Counted from the first letter of the stretch, positions 1 to 4,491 are shown. The stretch is 5,573 bases of DNA from an uncultured Selenomonas sp. (GCA_937981305.1 CALJPB010000361.1:1-5573); one strand, 5' to 3'. The notes: generated by a model not told the origin, from the sequence alone. Program-made: numbers and translations.

Positions 1-10
1 TGGTGACATT

Positions 11-18
11 CTCCTTTT
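11..18 (-). promoter_or_regulatory. Ribosome binding site of a leftward gene starting at or beyond the window edge
   Basis: The minus strand reads AAAAGGAG here. An ATG follows after one base (9-7), too close to be used well. If the first window base is the A of an ATG completed outside the window, the spacing would be nine bases, which is normal. Together with the strong leftward promoter at 98-126 this implies a gene running off the left edge. Its product cannot be seen; a repressor acting on its own operators is a guess from the repeats. Confidence 0.5.
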
Positions 19-21
19 CTA

Positions 22-38
22 TCCTACCAATGGTAGGA
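22..38. repeat. Perfect 17-base palindrome, probable operator
   Basis: TCCTACCA, one central A, then TGGTAGGA form a perfect dyad. It lies in the leader of the leftward transcript, about 55-70 bases after its predicted start. Half of the same site recurs between the -35 and -10 boxes of that promoter (112-119). A dimeric DNA-binding protein is the likely ligand. The neighbouring ribbon-helix-helix protein or the product of the off-window gene are both possible. Confidence 0.6.
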
Positions 39-97
39 CAAAACTTTTGAAAAATTTTTGTCGTTTGGGTTTTGTGCTTTTCCCTTGCGACATCTGT

Positions 98-126
98 ATA
101 ATAACATATTGTCCTACCATTGTCAA
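98..126 (-). promoter_or_regulatory. Strong leftward sigma-A promoter with operator in its spacer
   Basis: The minus strand has a consensus -35 TTGACA (126-121), a 17-base spacer, and -10 TATTAT (103-98), so transcription should start near position 91. The spacer contains TGGTAGGA, half of the 22-38 palindrome, so a protein bound there would block RNA polymerase. It drives a gene lying off the left edge through a leader of about 90 bases. Confidence 0.7.
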
Positions 127-150
127 CCCATTTTTTGAAAAAGTTTTTGA

Positions 151-179
151 ATGACAAAAAATAGCTTGTATGTTATACT
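151..179 (+). promoter_or_regulatory. Extended -10 promoter of the ribbon-helix-helix gene
   Basis: The -35 is ATGACA (151-156, five of six consensus bases), the spacer is 17 bases, and the -10 is TATACT (174-179) preceded by TG plus one base, an extended -10. Transcription should start near 186, leaving about 29 bases before the start codon. T and A tracts at 133-148 lie where an UP element would sit. The promoter is back to back with the leftward one at 98-126. Confidence 0.7.
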
Positions 180-214
180 TTTCCCAATGGTATTACATTC
201 TAGGAGGTGAGAAC

Positions 215-373
215 ATGAAAGATACAAAAGATAAACGGTTAAATATCCGCATTGATAAAGAATTTAAGAGTGATCTTGAAAAGGCAGCGGGTGAAGCAGG
301 TTTAACTTTATCGGCTCTAACAATGATGTTATTGAAGAAATGGCTGCGAGAACAGCAGAAAGACACAAAATAA
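215..373 (+). CDS. Small ribbon-helix-helix (Arc/CopG-like) DNA-binding protein
   Basis: The product is 52 residues, the usual size for a stand-alone ribbon-helix-helix regulator. Residues 8-13 (RLNIRI) form the short beta strand that would pair in a dimer and enter the major groove. Residues 15-28 make helix A, and 31-48 make helix B, with hydrophobic positions such as ALTMMLL. The frame is open from 170, but the start at 215 is chosen because AGGAGGTG (202-209) sits five bases upstream. It follows its own promoter (151-179) and ends at the shared terminator 387-439. Such proteins act as transcriptional repressors, copy-control factors or antitoxins. No toxin gene follows on this strand, so a transcription role is more likely. 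A plausible target, not proven, is the TCCTACCA dyad. The family is fairly sure; the exact role is unknown. Confidence 0.75.
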   Translation: MKDTKDKRLNIRIDKEFKSDLEKAAGEAGLTLSALTMMLLKKWLREQQKDTK

Positions 374-386
374 AGACAAATAAAAA

Positions 387-439
387 AAAAGCCCTACACT
401 CTGCAACGATCAATTAGCGTCACATTGTGTAGGGCTTTT
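387..439. terminator. Bidirectional intrinsic terminator between two convergent genes
   Basis: A perfect 13-base stem pairs 387-399 with 427-439 (AAAAGCCCTACAC against its complement), with a 27-base loop. A-runs on the left and T-runs on the right give a U-tract in both directions. It ends the ribbon-helix-helix gene (stop 373) and the leftward membrane protein gene (stop 441). The loop is longer than usual. Confidence 0.85.
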
Positions 440-440
440 A

Positions 441-839
441 TTAGTGTAACCAACCATCTACATAATAGTAATCTTGTAATAATCCATGTAGACGTGTTTC
501 TATTATATTTCTTTTGTCGAAATACTCTTGTACTTTTGTTTGATCTATGTTTTTAGTGTGATTATCTGCTATTCTCTCTAAGTCTTCCCTTGTGCATGGT
601 ATTTTTATTTTCCCATCTTCTATACACCATCTAAGAAGCAACACATCTATTTTGCGCTCTCTCTTTTCTGCTCGTAGTACCAAGGCTAATATTATAGTTG
701 TTATAGTCATTATAGTGCTAATAGTTACAAGTTCTGAATACGTTAGGAGCTTAAAAATAAAATCACCTGCTATAAAAGGTACTCCTCCTAGGAGTAAAAG
801 GACAATTAACGCACCAATCCCTTTTAGAATATCTAACAT
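441..839 (-). CDS. Two-helix membrane protein of unknown function
   Basis: The gene is not recognised. From the start chosen here it encodes 132 residues: a hydrophobic segment at about 7-28, a second at about 36-55, then a basic stretch RAEKRERK (56-63) and a charged soluble tail of about 70 residues ending in aromatic DYYYVDGWLH. By the positive-inside rule the tail and N-terminus should both be cytoplasmic. The frame is open up to 872, with possible starts at 872 (GTG), 866 and 839. The 839 start is preferred because AAAAGGAG (856-849) is nine bases upstream and the predicted transcript begins near 877, leaving almost no leader for the earlier starts. The gene stands alone between its promoter and a shared terminator, and its AT-rich composition matches the element. 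A cargo role such as superinfection exclusion or phage defence is possible, but nothing in the sequence shows it. Confidence 0.65.
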   Translation of the reverse strand: MLDILKGIGALIVLLLLGGVPFIAGDFIFKLLTYSELVTISTIMTITTIILALVLRAEKRERKIDVLLLRWCIEDGKIKIPCTREDLERIADNHTKNIDQTKVQEYFDKRNIIETRLHGLLQDYYYVDGWLH

Positions 840-848
840 TCTGCATAG

Positions 849-856
849 CTCCTTTT
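849..856 (-). promoter_or_regulatory. Ribosome binding site that decides the membrane protein start
   Basis: AAAAGGAG lies nine bases before the ATG at 839. A second purine run, AAGGAG (877-872), lies five bases before the ATG at 866 but would be at the very 5' end of the predicted transcript. The 839 start is therefore favoured, though the longer form is not excluded. Confidence 0.5.
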
Positions 857-883
857 CACATAACATTAACACTCCTTATATCA

Positions 884-892
884 AGTATACCA
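884..892 (-). promoter_or_regulatory. Extended -10 promoter of the membrane protein gene
   Basis: The minus strand reads TGG followed by TATACT (889-884), an extended -10. The base run 17 upstream (ATACAG, 912-907) is a poor -35, which extended -10 promoters tolerate. Transcription would start near 877. Confidence 0.5.
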
Positions 893-957
893 TACATCCC
901 GCCGATCTGTATAGCTTCAAATCCACACCTTTTTAGGTGGTTGTTTTTGTGTCTCAA

Positions 958-996
958 CCCTAGACTGCCTATTCGATGTTTTGAACAGTCCTAGGG
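958..996. repeat. Imperfect inverted repeat (hairpin)
   Basis: CCCTAGACTG (958-967) pairs with CAGTCCTAGGG (986-996) with one bulged base and an 18-base loop. Neither side is followed by a good T-run, so it is a poor terminator. It may be a protein site or part of an RNA. Confidence 0.45.
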
Positions 997-1117
997 CTAT
1001 TTGCGGCTGTTTTAGGCGGTGTTATGTGTTTGTCTTTATGTGACTGTGAGTAGACTACGGTTTAATGCATATTAAGTAGATATGATTTATATGTTTAAAA
1101 CAGATAGATAAGAGTGC

Positions 1118-1142
1118 AAAACATACCATTCCACTATGTTTT
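1118..1142. repeat. Inverted repeat AAAACATA-N9-TATGTTTT
   Basis: Perfect eight-base arms (1118-1125 and 1135-1142) flank nine bases. A shorter related palindrome, TGTTTAAAACA, lies at 1092-1102. The shape suits a dimeric regulator; the ligand is unknown. Confidence 0.45.
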
Positions 1143-1171
1143 ATATACAACCCCCCCATAATCGTAACATC

Positions 1172-1187
1172 CTTTAGTACACTAAAG
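1172..1187. repeat. Short perfect dyad CTTTAGT-AC-ACTAAAG
   Basis: Seven-base arms surround two bases. On the plus strand it is followed by CAAATTTTT, so it could be a weak terminator, but the stem is AT-rich and no gene precedes it. An operator is equally possible. Confidence 0.35.
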
Positions 1188-1229
1188 CAAATTTTTAGCT
1201 GCCCATCGCTTCCGAACGCGATCCATATT

Positions 1230-1262
1230 GACAGACAACAATTATTTTGTGATAGACAACAA
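1230..1262. repeat. Direct repeats GAYAGACAACAA, 21 bases apart
   Basis: GACAGACAACAA (1230-1241) and GATAGACAACAA (1251-1262) differ at one base, and their starts are 21 bases apart, two helical turns. Phased direct repeats upstream of int suit an excision factor, accessory integrase arms or a regulator of the int promoter. The assignment is inference. Confidence 0.45.
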
Positions 1263-1266
1263 GATC

Positions 1267-1285
1267 GGTGCTAATCATAAGCACC
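1267..1285. repeat. Dyad GGTGCT-N7-AGCACC upstream of the int promoter
   Basis: Six-base arms (1267-1272 and 1280-1285) flank seven bases, ending ten bases before the -35 box. Its half GGTGCTAA recurs at 2635-2642 in the repeat cluster after int. The same protein, possibly integrase itself, may bind both places. Confidence 0.45.
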
Positions 1286-1295
1286 TATAGGATAC

Positions 1296-1324
1296 TTGAC
1301 GCTATGAGACACAAGCGTTATAGT
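1296..1324 (+). promoter_or_regulatory. Sigma-A promoter of the integrase gene
   Basis: TTGACG (1296-1301), a 17-base spacer and TATAGT (1319-1324) are each five of six consensus. Transcription should start near 1331. A dyad ATTCT-ATC-AGAAT (1326-1338) covers that point and could be an operator. The resulting leader is about 160 bases, long for a single gene. Confidence 0.7.
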
Positions 1325-1355
1325 GATTCTATCAGAATTATTTCATTGGAATGCG

Positions 1356-1428
1356 TCGCCCACACGCTCGCCCACACGCTCGCCCGCACGCTCGCCCGCA
1401 CGCCCGCACGGGGGCGCACGCCCGCGCG
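1356..1428. repeat. GC-rich 12-base tandem repeat in the int leader
   Basis: Four copies of TCGCCCRCACGC (two with A, two with G) run from 1356 to 1403, followed by a degenerate tail to 1428. The tract is nearly all G and C inside AT-rich DNA. In its tail, GGGCG (1412-1416) can pair either with CGCCC at 1401-1405 or with CGCCC at 1419-1423, giving two exclusive hairpins. CGCCC also occurs in each repeat unit. It lies 64 bases before the integrase start, in the untranslated leader. Confidence 0.8.
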
Positions 1429-1491
1429 AAAAAGTATATATGGACACGAATTTATTTTCAATTTTTCAACTCTGAGAAAGGAGACTGCATC

Positions 1492-2625
1492 ATGCCAGCC
1501 AAACGTAGACCTAAGGGTGAAGGATCAATCACAAAGCTACCTAACGGGAACCTCAAGATGACAATAACGCTCGGTGTCGGGGTAGATGGGAAACAGAAGC
1601 GTCGGTCTGTAACTGCAAAGACAAAAACGGAGCTTATGCAAAAAGTAGCCGAGCTAAAGGTAGCATCGGGCAAAGCTCCACGGCAAGAAATGTACTTCAA
1701 GCAACTATTCGAGCATTATCTTGCATGGCAGGATGAGCGTGTTACGGAGGGGACAAAGCTCATCTATAGGACAGCCACGCCTCTGGTATTTGAGCCTTTC
1801 TATGACTATCGTGTAGATAAGATCACGCCTGAGATGATTGATGTGGTACTCGATAACCTAAAGCGACAAGACGGAAAGCCGATGGCAAAAGCGACTGTTC
1901 AGAATCTACGAGGTAGACTGTCTGCTGTGTTTAACTTTGCTGTCTCCAAGGGTGTCATAGCCGTGTCTCCTATGAAGCAAACAAAGTTACGTCCTAAACC
2001 ATCAAACAGAATCAACACTTTGACAATTCCATCCAAAGAACAAATGAAGGAGCTGCTGCTCACAGCAAAAGAATATGACAAACACAACACAGGGGCATCG
2101 TTGCTTCTCTATCCCTTATTCTTACTTGCTGTCTCCACAGGGATGCGTATAGGTGAGATTCTTGACCTAGATCGTGTGAAAGACATAAATGTGGAGAAGC
2201 ACACTATCAGCATCAGTTCGCAGCTCACACGCTTCGGAAGCGATTATCCATTAAAGACACAATCATCCTATCGGGTCATATACATTCAGCCTGATGTCTT
2301 GAGCACCGTGTTGGAGCTTGTGCCTCCTTCGGAAAAGACAACAAAGCTATGGGCAATCCATGACAGGCAGGTGACAAGCATGGCGGCGGGGATGCAAGTG
2401 CATAAGTTTTTGTCTAAAAGCACTGTAGTCCCTAAGGGCTTCACTTTTCACGGGTTCAGACACTACCATGCTACATATCTATTGCTCAACGGTATCAATG
2501 TGAAGGAGGTTTCTAAGAGACTGGGGCATAGTAGCATAAGCACTACACTCGAACTGTACGCCCATTGGATTCCAGAGATGGATGAATCCGCTGCAAACAC
2601 CATCGGGAAAGGCTTTATTTTTTAG
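1492..2625 (+). CDS. int: Tyrosine-type site-specific integrase
   Basis: This 377-residue enzyme integrates and excises the element by cutting and rejoining DNA through a 3'-phosphotyrosine link. Residues about 5-60 match the AP2-like arm-binding domain (GEGSITKLPNGN). Residues 65-165 form the SAM-like core-binding domain, and 180-365 the catalytic domain. The full catalytic set is present: R219 (TGMRIGE), K255 (PLKTQ), H320 and R323 (HGFRH), H346 (RLGHSS) and Y356 (LELYAHW). The frame is open back to 1351, but the start at 1492 is chosen because AAAGGAG (1477-1483) is eight bases upstream and MPAKRRPKGEGS is a normal integrase N-terminus. The upstream part translates only the GC-rich repeat. 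It has its own promoter at 1296-1324 and ends at the terminator 2687-2741. The enzyme looks intact. No excisionase gene accompanies it in the window. Confidence 0.95.
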   Translation: MPAKRRPKGEGSITKLPNGNLKMTITLGVGVDGKQKRRSVTAKTKTELMQKVAELKVASGKAPRQEMYFKQLFEHYLAWQDERVTEGTKLIYRTATPLVFEPFYDYRVDKITPEMIDVVLDNLKRQDGKPMAKATVQNLRGRLSAVFNFAVSKGVIAVSPMKQTKLRPKPSNRINTLTIPSKEQMKELLLTAKEYDKHNTGASLLLYPLFLLAVSTGMRIGEILDLDRVKDINVEKHTISISSQLTRFGSDYPLKTQSSYRVIYIQPDVLSTVLELVPPSEKTTKLWAIHDRQVTSMAAGMQVHKFLSKSTVVPKGFTFHGFRHYHATYLLLNGINVKEVSKRLGHSSISTTLELYAHWIPEMDESAANTIGKGFIF

Positions 2626-2661
2626 TGCTTGTTAGGTGCTAACAAGGTGCTTATATAAGCA
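2625..2661. repeat. Three 11-base phased GTGCT repeats, probable integrase arm sites
   Basis: GTGCTTGTTAG (2625), GTGCTAACAAG (2636) and GTGCTTATATA (2647) follow at an exact 11-base period, starting in the int stop codon. Within them lie the perfect dyad CTTGTTAG-GTG-CTAACAAG (2628-2646) and the palindrome GCTTATATAAGC (2649-2660). Arm-type sites beside the int gene are typical of this enzyme family. The role here is inferred from position and spacing. Confidence 0.55.
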
Positions 2662-2674
2662 TTTTAGAACACAT

Positions 2675-2753
2675 ATTCATAAATATAAAAGACCTTGAAA
2701 CGCTCTGCATCCTTAGGAATGTAAAGGCTTCAAGGTCTTTTGCATTTATGAAT
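2675..2753. terminator. Bidirectional terminator of int and ahbB within a longer inverted repeat
   Basis: A 13-base perfect stem (2687-2699 with 2729-2741, core GACCTTGAA) with a 29-base loop is flanked by A-runs and T-runs, so it can stop transcripts from both sides. The pairing continues outward after a two-base mismatch: ATTCATAAAT (2675-2684) with ATTTATGAAT (2744-2753), reaching the last base of the ahbB stop codon. The loop carries an inner imperfect hairpin. The chromosome junction, and so the att core, must fall in or near this segment. Confidence 0.8.
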
Positions 2754-3238
2754 TATTCGGTAAAGTACTTCATCGATGTTTTCTTCCACTCTCTCTTGGT
2801 GTAGAGCATACGGCGATTGTCAATGCCGGTAGCAGCGGCGAGTTCGGCGGCGATGTTCTCACACTCCTCGCGGCTGTAGCCGTGGATCATGGTGTAGAGG
2901 TTGTACTTCCAGTCGGCCTCGCGATTGCGGTCATAGCAATGCGACACACGCGGATGCTCCGCCATGCGCCGCGCAACCTCGTCCACGCGTTCGTCGGGCA
3001 CATTCCAGACACAGAGGCAGTTCGCGGTAAAGCCGACCTCGCGATGGCGCAGAACAGCACCCATCTTTCGGATCTTCTTCTCCTCGCGCATGGCAGCAAT
3101 GCGTGCGAGGAGCTGCTCCTCTGATATGCCGATCTCTGCGGCGAGCACCTTGTACGGCTCTGCAACGAGTGGAAATTCCCCTTGCAGGAGGCGGACGATC
3201 TTGCGATCGAGTTCGCTGATCTCTTTTTCTTCTGTCAT
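2753..3238 (-). CDS. ahbB: Siroheme decarboxylase subunit AhbB (Lrp/AsnC-like fold)
   Basis: With AhbA this protein is expected to decarboxylate the acetate groups at C12 and C18 of siroheme, giving 12,18-didecarboxysiroheme. This is the first step of the alternative heme route (and, in relatives, of heme d1 synthesis). It acts in the cytosol. The 161 residues comprise a helix-turn-helix-like part (about 8-60) and a ferredoxin-like AsnC domain (about 65-155). Family marks seen are IRKMGAVLRHREVGF (56-70), SHCYDR with H100, Y102 and R104, YNLYTMIHG (112-120) and the end LYTKREWKKTSMKYF (145-159). It is often annotated as an AsnC regulator. It starts 21 bases after the ahbA stop, with GGAAGG seven bases before the ATG, so the two form one operon. 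It ends at the terminator shared with int. The later genes ahbC and ahbD are not in the window. Confidence 0.85.
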   Translation of the reverse strand: MTEEKEISELDRKIVRLLQGEFPLVAEPYKVLAAEIGISEEQLLARIAAMREEKKIRKMGAVLRHREVGFTANCLCVWNVPDERVDEVARRMAEHPRVSHCYDRNREADWKYNLYTMIHGYSREECENIAAELAAATGIDNRRMLYTKREWKKTSMKYFTE

Positions 3239-3259
3239 AGATTGACCTTCCCCATCCGC

Positions 3260-3718
3260 TCAGTTCAGCTTGAACTGGACGTTGATCTTATAGCGCTTGT
3301 TTGCCTTGAGGCTCATGTGCCCCTCCACGCCCGGCAGTGCTGCGATATCGGCGAGAATTTTCTCCTCCGCATGACGCGACGGTGTCAGGAGGGTAAACCA
3401 GAGGTTGTAGTCGCCCTCGCGCTCGTAGTTGTGGGTCGCTCCGGCATAGCGGTTGACCGCCTGTGCCACATCCGCAAGATGATCCTCGGCAACGCGCAGG
3501 GCAATCAGCGTGCCGTGATAGCCGAGATGCTCCGAGTTGAAAAACGTACCGATGCGCCGGAGATATCCCTCGCGTTTTAAATCGTCCAGACGGCTGAGTA
3601 CGTGCTCCTCCGTCGTCTCAAGCATCTCGCCCAAACGCGCAAACGGCCGCGAACACACCGGCAGGTTTCCCTGCAGGAGGTTCAGCAGCCGCTTGTCAAA
3701 ATCCGTAAGTGCTGTCAT
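3260..3718 (-). CDS. ahbA: Siroheme decarboxylase subunit AhbA (Lrp/AsnC-like fold)
   Basis: This 152-residue protein is the partner of AhbB; in characterised systems the two form a heterodimer that removes two carboxyl groups from siroheme. The helix-turn-helix-like part spans about 5-57 and the ferredoxin-like domain about 65-150. Marks seen are RRIGTFFNSEHLGYHGTL (54-71), THNYER with H96, Y98 and R100, YNLWFTL (104-110) and the C-terminal basic strand KANKRYKINVQFKL (138-151). The H-x-Y-x-R pattern is shared with AhbB, as expected of paralogous subunits. GGGAG lies seven bases before the ATG. A predicted promoter inside ysxC (3888-3859) gives it a structured leader of about 134 bases, so it probably has regulation of its own. 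A true Lrp-type regulator is the alternative, but the paired arrangement and motifs argue against it. Confidence 0.85.
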   Translation of the reverse strand: MTALTDFDKRLLNLLQGNLPVCSRPFARLGEMLETTEEHVLSRLDDLKREGYLRRIGTFFNSEHLGYHGTLIALRVAEDHLADVAQAVNRYAGATHNYEREGDYNLWFTLLTPSRHAEEKILADIAALPGVEGHMSLKANKRYKINVQFKLN

Positions 3719-3852
3719 TGCAAAGCTCCCTCACAATACACATGGAAAATCCTCTGCACCCGCAGATTCCCACCTTGCTCAGGGGCTTGGAAGACACGCA
3801 TTCGCCTGTCCACGTCATAGGGTGCAAAAATGAACTAAATTCATTTCTTTCA
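3719..3852 (-). promoter_or_regulatory. Long structured leader of ahbA-ahbB, candidate cis-regulatory RNA
   Basis: On the minus strand UGCACCC (3826-3820) can pair with GGGUGCA (3761-3755). This closes a 72-base domain with two inner hairpins: 3810-3793 (seven-base arms, one mismatch, four-base loop) and 3792-3767 (UUCC with GGAA plus an inner CCU-AGG). Together they form a three-way junction. A local hairpin 3766-3753 (UCUGC with GCAGA) uses the same bases as the closing stem, so the two folds exclude each other. AAGCCCCU (3788-3781) can also pair with the ribosome site AGGGAGCUU (3731-3723) with one bulged A. This suggests translational control of heme synthesis. I do not recognise it as a known riboswitch class, and no covariation data are available. 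Confidence 0.4.
3828..3846 (-). terminator. Weak AT-rich hairpin after ysxC
   Basis: On the minus strand AAATGAA and TTCATTT form a seven-base stem around a five-base loop, and the stem runs directly into a run of five T. It lies just after the ysxC stop and could weakly end the lon-ysxC transcript. It also falls at the start of the predicted ahbA leader, where it could act as a 5' stabiliser or attenuator. The stem has only one G-C pair, so termination is doubtful. Confidence 0.35.
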
Positions 3853-3856
3853 GTCC

Positions 3857-4480
3857 CTATTCTACCAAATATTCCTTCATCACGTCAAGTAATTCTGAAC
3901 GCCCTTCATTTTTCGGAGAAGCGTACGGGAGTATCGTGAGTTCGGGCACGCCGAGTGCCTTCTGCATCGCTGCGATCTGCGTGCGACGCGCATTCTTTCC
4001 GATCTTGTCCGCCTTCGTGGCAATGACAAGCACGGGGATGTCGTGCTCCACGAGCCAGTCGAACATACGGCGGTCGGACTCCATTGGTGTGTGCCGAATG
4101 TCGAGCAGCAGACAGACAAAGCGCAGTTCCTCAGCGTGCAAAAAATATTCCTCGATAAACTTTGCCCAGACCTTTCTGCTCTCGCGTGAGGTCTTGGCGT
4201 ACCCGTAGCCCGGCAGGTCAACGAGGTGGACGGAATGACGCTCCTCTCCCCCATCGATCTTTAGAAGCAGTTCATAGAAATTGATGGTCTGTGTCTTGCC
4301 CGGCTTCGAGGAGACACGAGCAAGCTGCCGAATGCGCGTGAGGGAGTTGATGAGCGAGGATTTGCCGACGTTTGATCGCCCAATAAAGGCAACGGCAGGA
4401 CGCAGCTCCTCGGGGTACTGGTCACGCCGTACAGCGGAGGCAAGATAGGTCGCCTTGGTGATTACAACTGGTTCAATCAC
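3857..4480 (-). CDS. ysxC: Ribosome biogenesis GTPase YsxC/EngB
   Basis: A cytosolic GTPase of the TrmE-Era-EngA-YihA group, needed in many bacteria for assembly of the 50S ribosomal subunit. Counting from the upstream ATG (4486), the marks are: G1 GRSNVGKSS (36-44), the G2 region KPGKTQTINFYE (61-72), G3 DLPGYGYAK (90-98), G4 TKADK (157-161), and a G5-like ASPKNEG (189-195). The length, 207-209 residues, is normal. The ATG at 4486 sits only one base from AGGAGG (4493-4488), while the in-frame GTG at 4480 is seven bases away, so GTG is preferred here. The ATG form remains possible. The gene begins immediately after lon, whose TAG stop overlaps its ribosome site, so the two are probably translated in a coupled way. 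The lon-ysxC order is known from Bacillus. Confidence 0.95.
   Translation of the reverse strand: MIEPVVITKATYLASAVRRDQYPEELRPAVAFIGRSNVGKSSLINSLTRIRQLARVSSKPGKTQTINFYELLLKIDGGEERHSVHLVDLPGYGYAKTSRESRKVWAKFIEEYFLHAEELRFVCLLLDIRHTPMESDRRMFDWLVEHDIPVLVIATKADKIGKNARRTQIAAMQKALGVPELTILPYASPKNEGRSELLDVMKEYLVE
3859..3888 (-). promoter_or_regulatory. Predicted ahbA-ahbB promoter inside the 3' end of ysxC
   Basis: The minus strand has TTGACG (3888-3883), an 18-base spacer and TAGAAT (3864-3859), each five of six consensus. Transcription would start near 3852, just past the ysxC stop codon (3859-3857). This would uncouple heme-pathway genes from lon and ysxC. Confidence 0.55.
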
Positions 4481-4491
4481 ACGCATCCCTC

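Larger units (their letters stand above)
22..149. repeat. Diverged duplicated block (22-60 and 112-149)
   Basis: Two segments of about 38 bases, 90 bases apart, share the same order: TCCTACCA at the start, a variable middle, and TTTTGAAAAA(G)TTTTTG at the end (45-60 and 133-149). The 12-mer GTCCTACCATTG also occurs as an inverted pair, on the plus strand at 111-122 and on the minus strand at 39-28, about 83 bases (close to eight helical turns) apart. The A and T tracts would bend DNA. The arrangement suits a repressor that loops between two sites, which is inference. Confidence 0.5.
893..1295. other. Non-coding, repeat-rich spacer
   Basis: No convincing gene lies here on either strand; open frames are short and lack ribosome sites. 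The stretch holds a small hairpin at 926-939 followed by a T-rich run, an imperfect stem at 958-996, inverted repeats at 1118-1142 and 1172-1187, a run of seven C at 1151-1157, direct repeats at 1230-1262 and a dyad at 1267-1285. This density of dyads next to an integrase suggests binding sites for integrase, an excision factor or a regulator, or parts of a structured RNA. Confidence 0.6.
1..2665. mobile_element. Right-hand (integrase) end of an integrated mobile element
   Basis: An AT-rich block carries a tyrosine integrase at its edge, a small ribbon-helix-helix regulator, an unknown membrane protein and repeat-rich spacers, and abuts GC-rich housekeeping genes. This is the usual layout of an integrated phage, satellite or conjugative element. 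The integrase reads towards the chromosome junction, and the boundary falls between its stop codon (2625) and the 3' end of ahbB (2753). The left end lies outside the window, so the flanking direct repeat, element size and type cannot be read. No structural phage gene, relaxase, replication gene or excisionase is visible. The end coordinate is approximate. Confidence 0.7.

Noticed and set aside
215..373. Antitoxin of a toxin-antitoxin pair
   Set aside because: No toxin-like gene follows or precedes it on the same strand within the window; a terminator and an opposing gene come next.
592..936. Plus-strand open frame opposite the membrane protein
   Set aside because: It is antisense to a better-supported gene, has no ribosome site, and its residue pattern is that of a shadow frame.
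1055..1129. Minus-strand 24-residue open frame in the non-coding spacer
   Set aside because: It has no convincing ribosome site or promoter and no recognisable product.
1151..1157. C7 tract as a phase-variable switch
   Set aside because: It lies in non-coding DNA, not within a reading frame or a promoter spacer that I can identify.
1356..1403. CRISPR array
   Set aside because: The units are contiguous 12-base tandem copies with no spacers.
1351..1491. N-terminal extension of the integrase rich in repeated RPHA
   Set aside because: It only translates the GC-rich tandem repeat, begins with no ribosome site, and a strong ribosome site precedes the normal integrase start at 1492.
2626..2752. 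tRNA gene as integration target
   Set aside because: No cloverleaf, TTCRA arm or CCA-like end is visible between int and ahbB.
3719..3852. Known riboswitch (cobalamin, TPP, glycine, T-box) or small SRP RNA
   Set aside because: GGGAAUC resembles part of a cobalamin element, but the other conserved boxes are missing, and signature bases of the other classes were not found.
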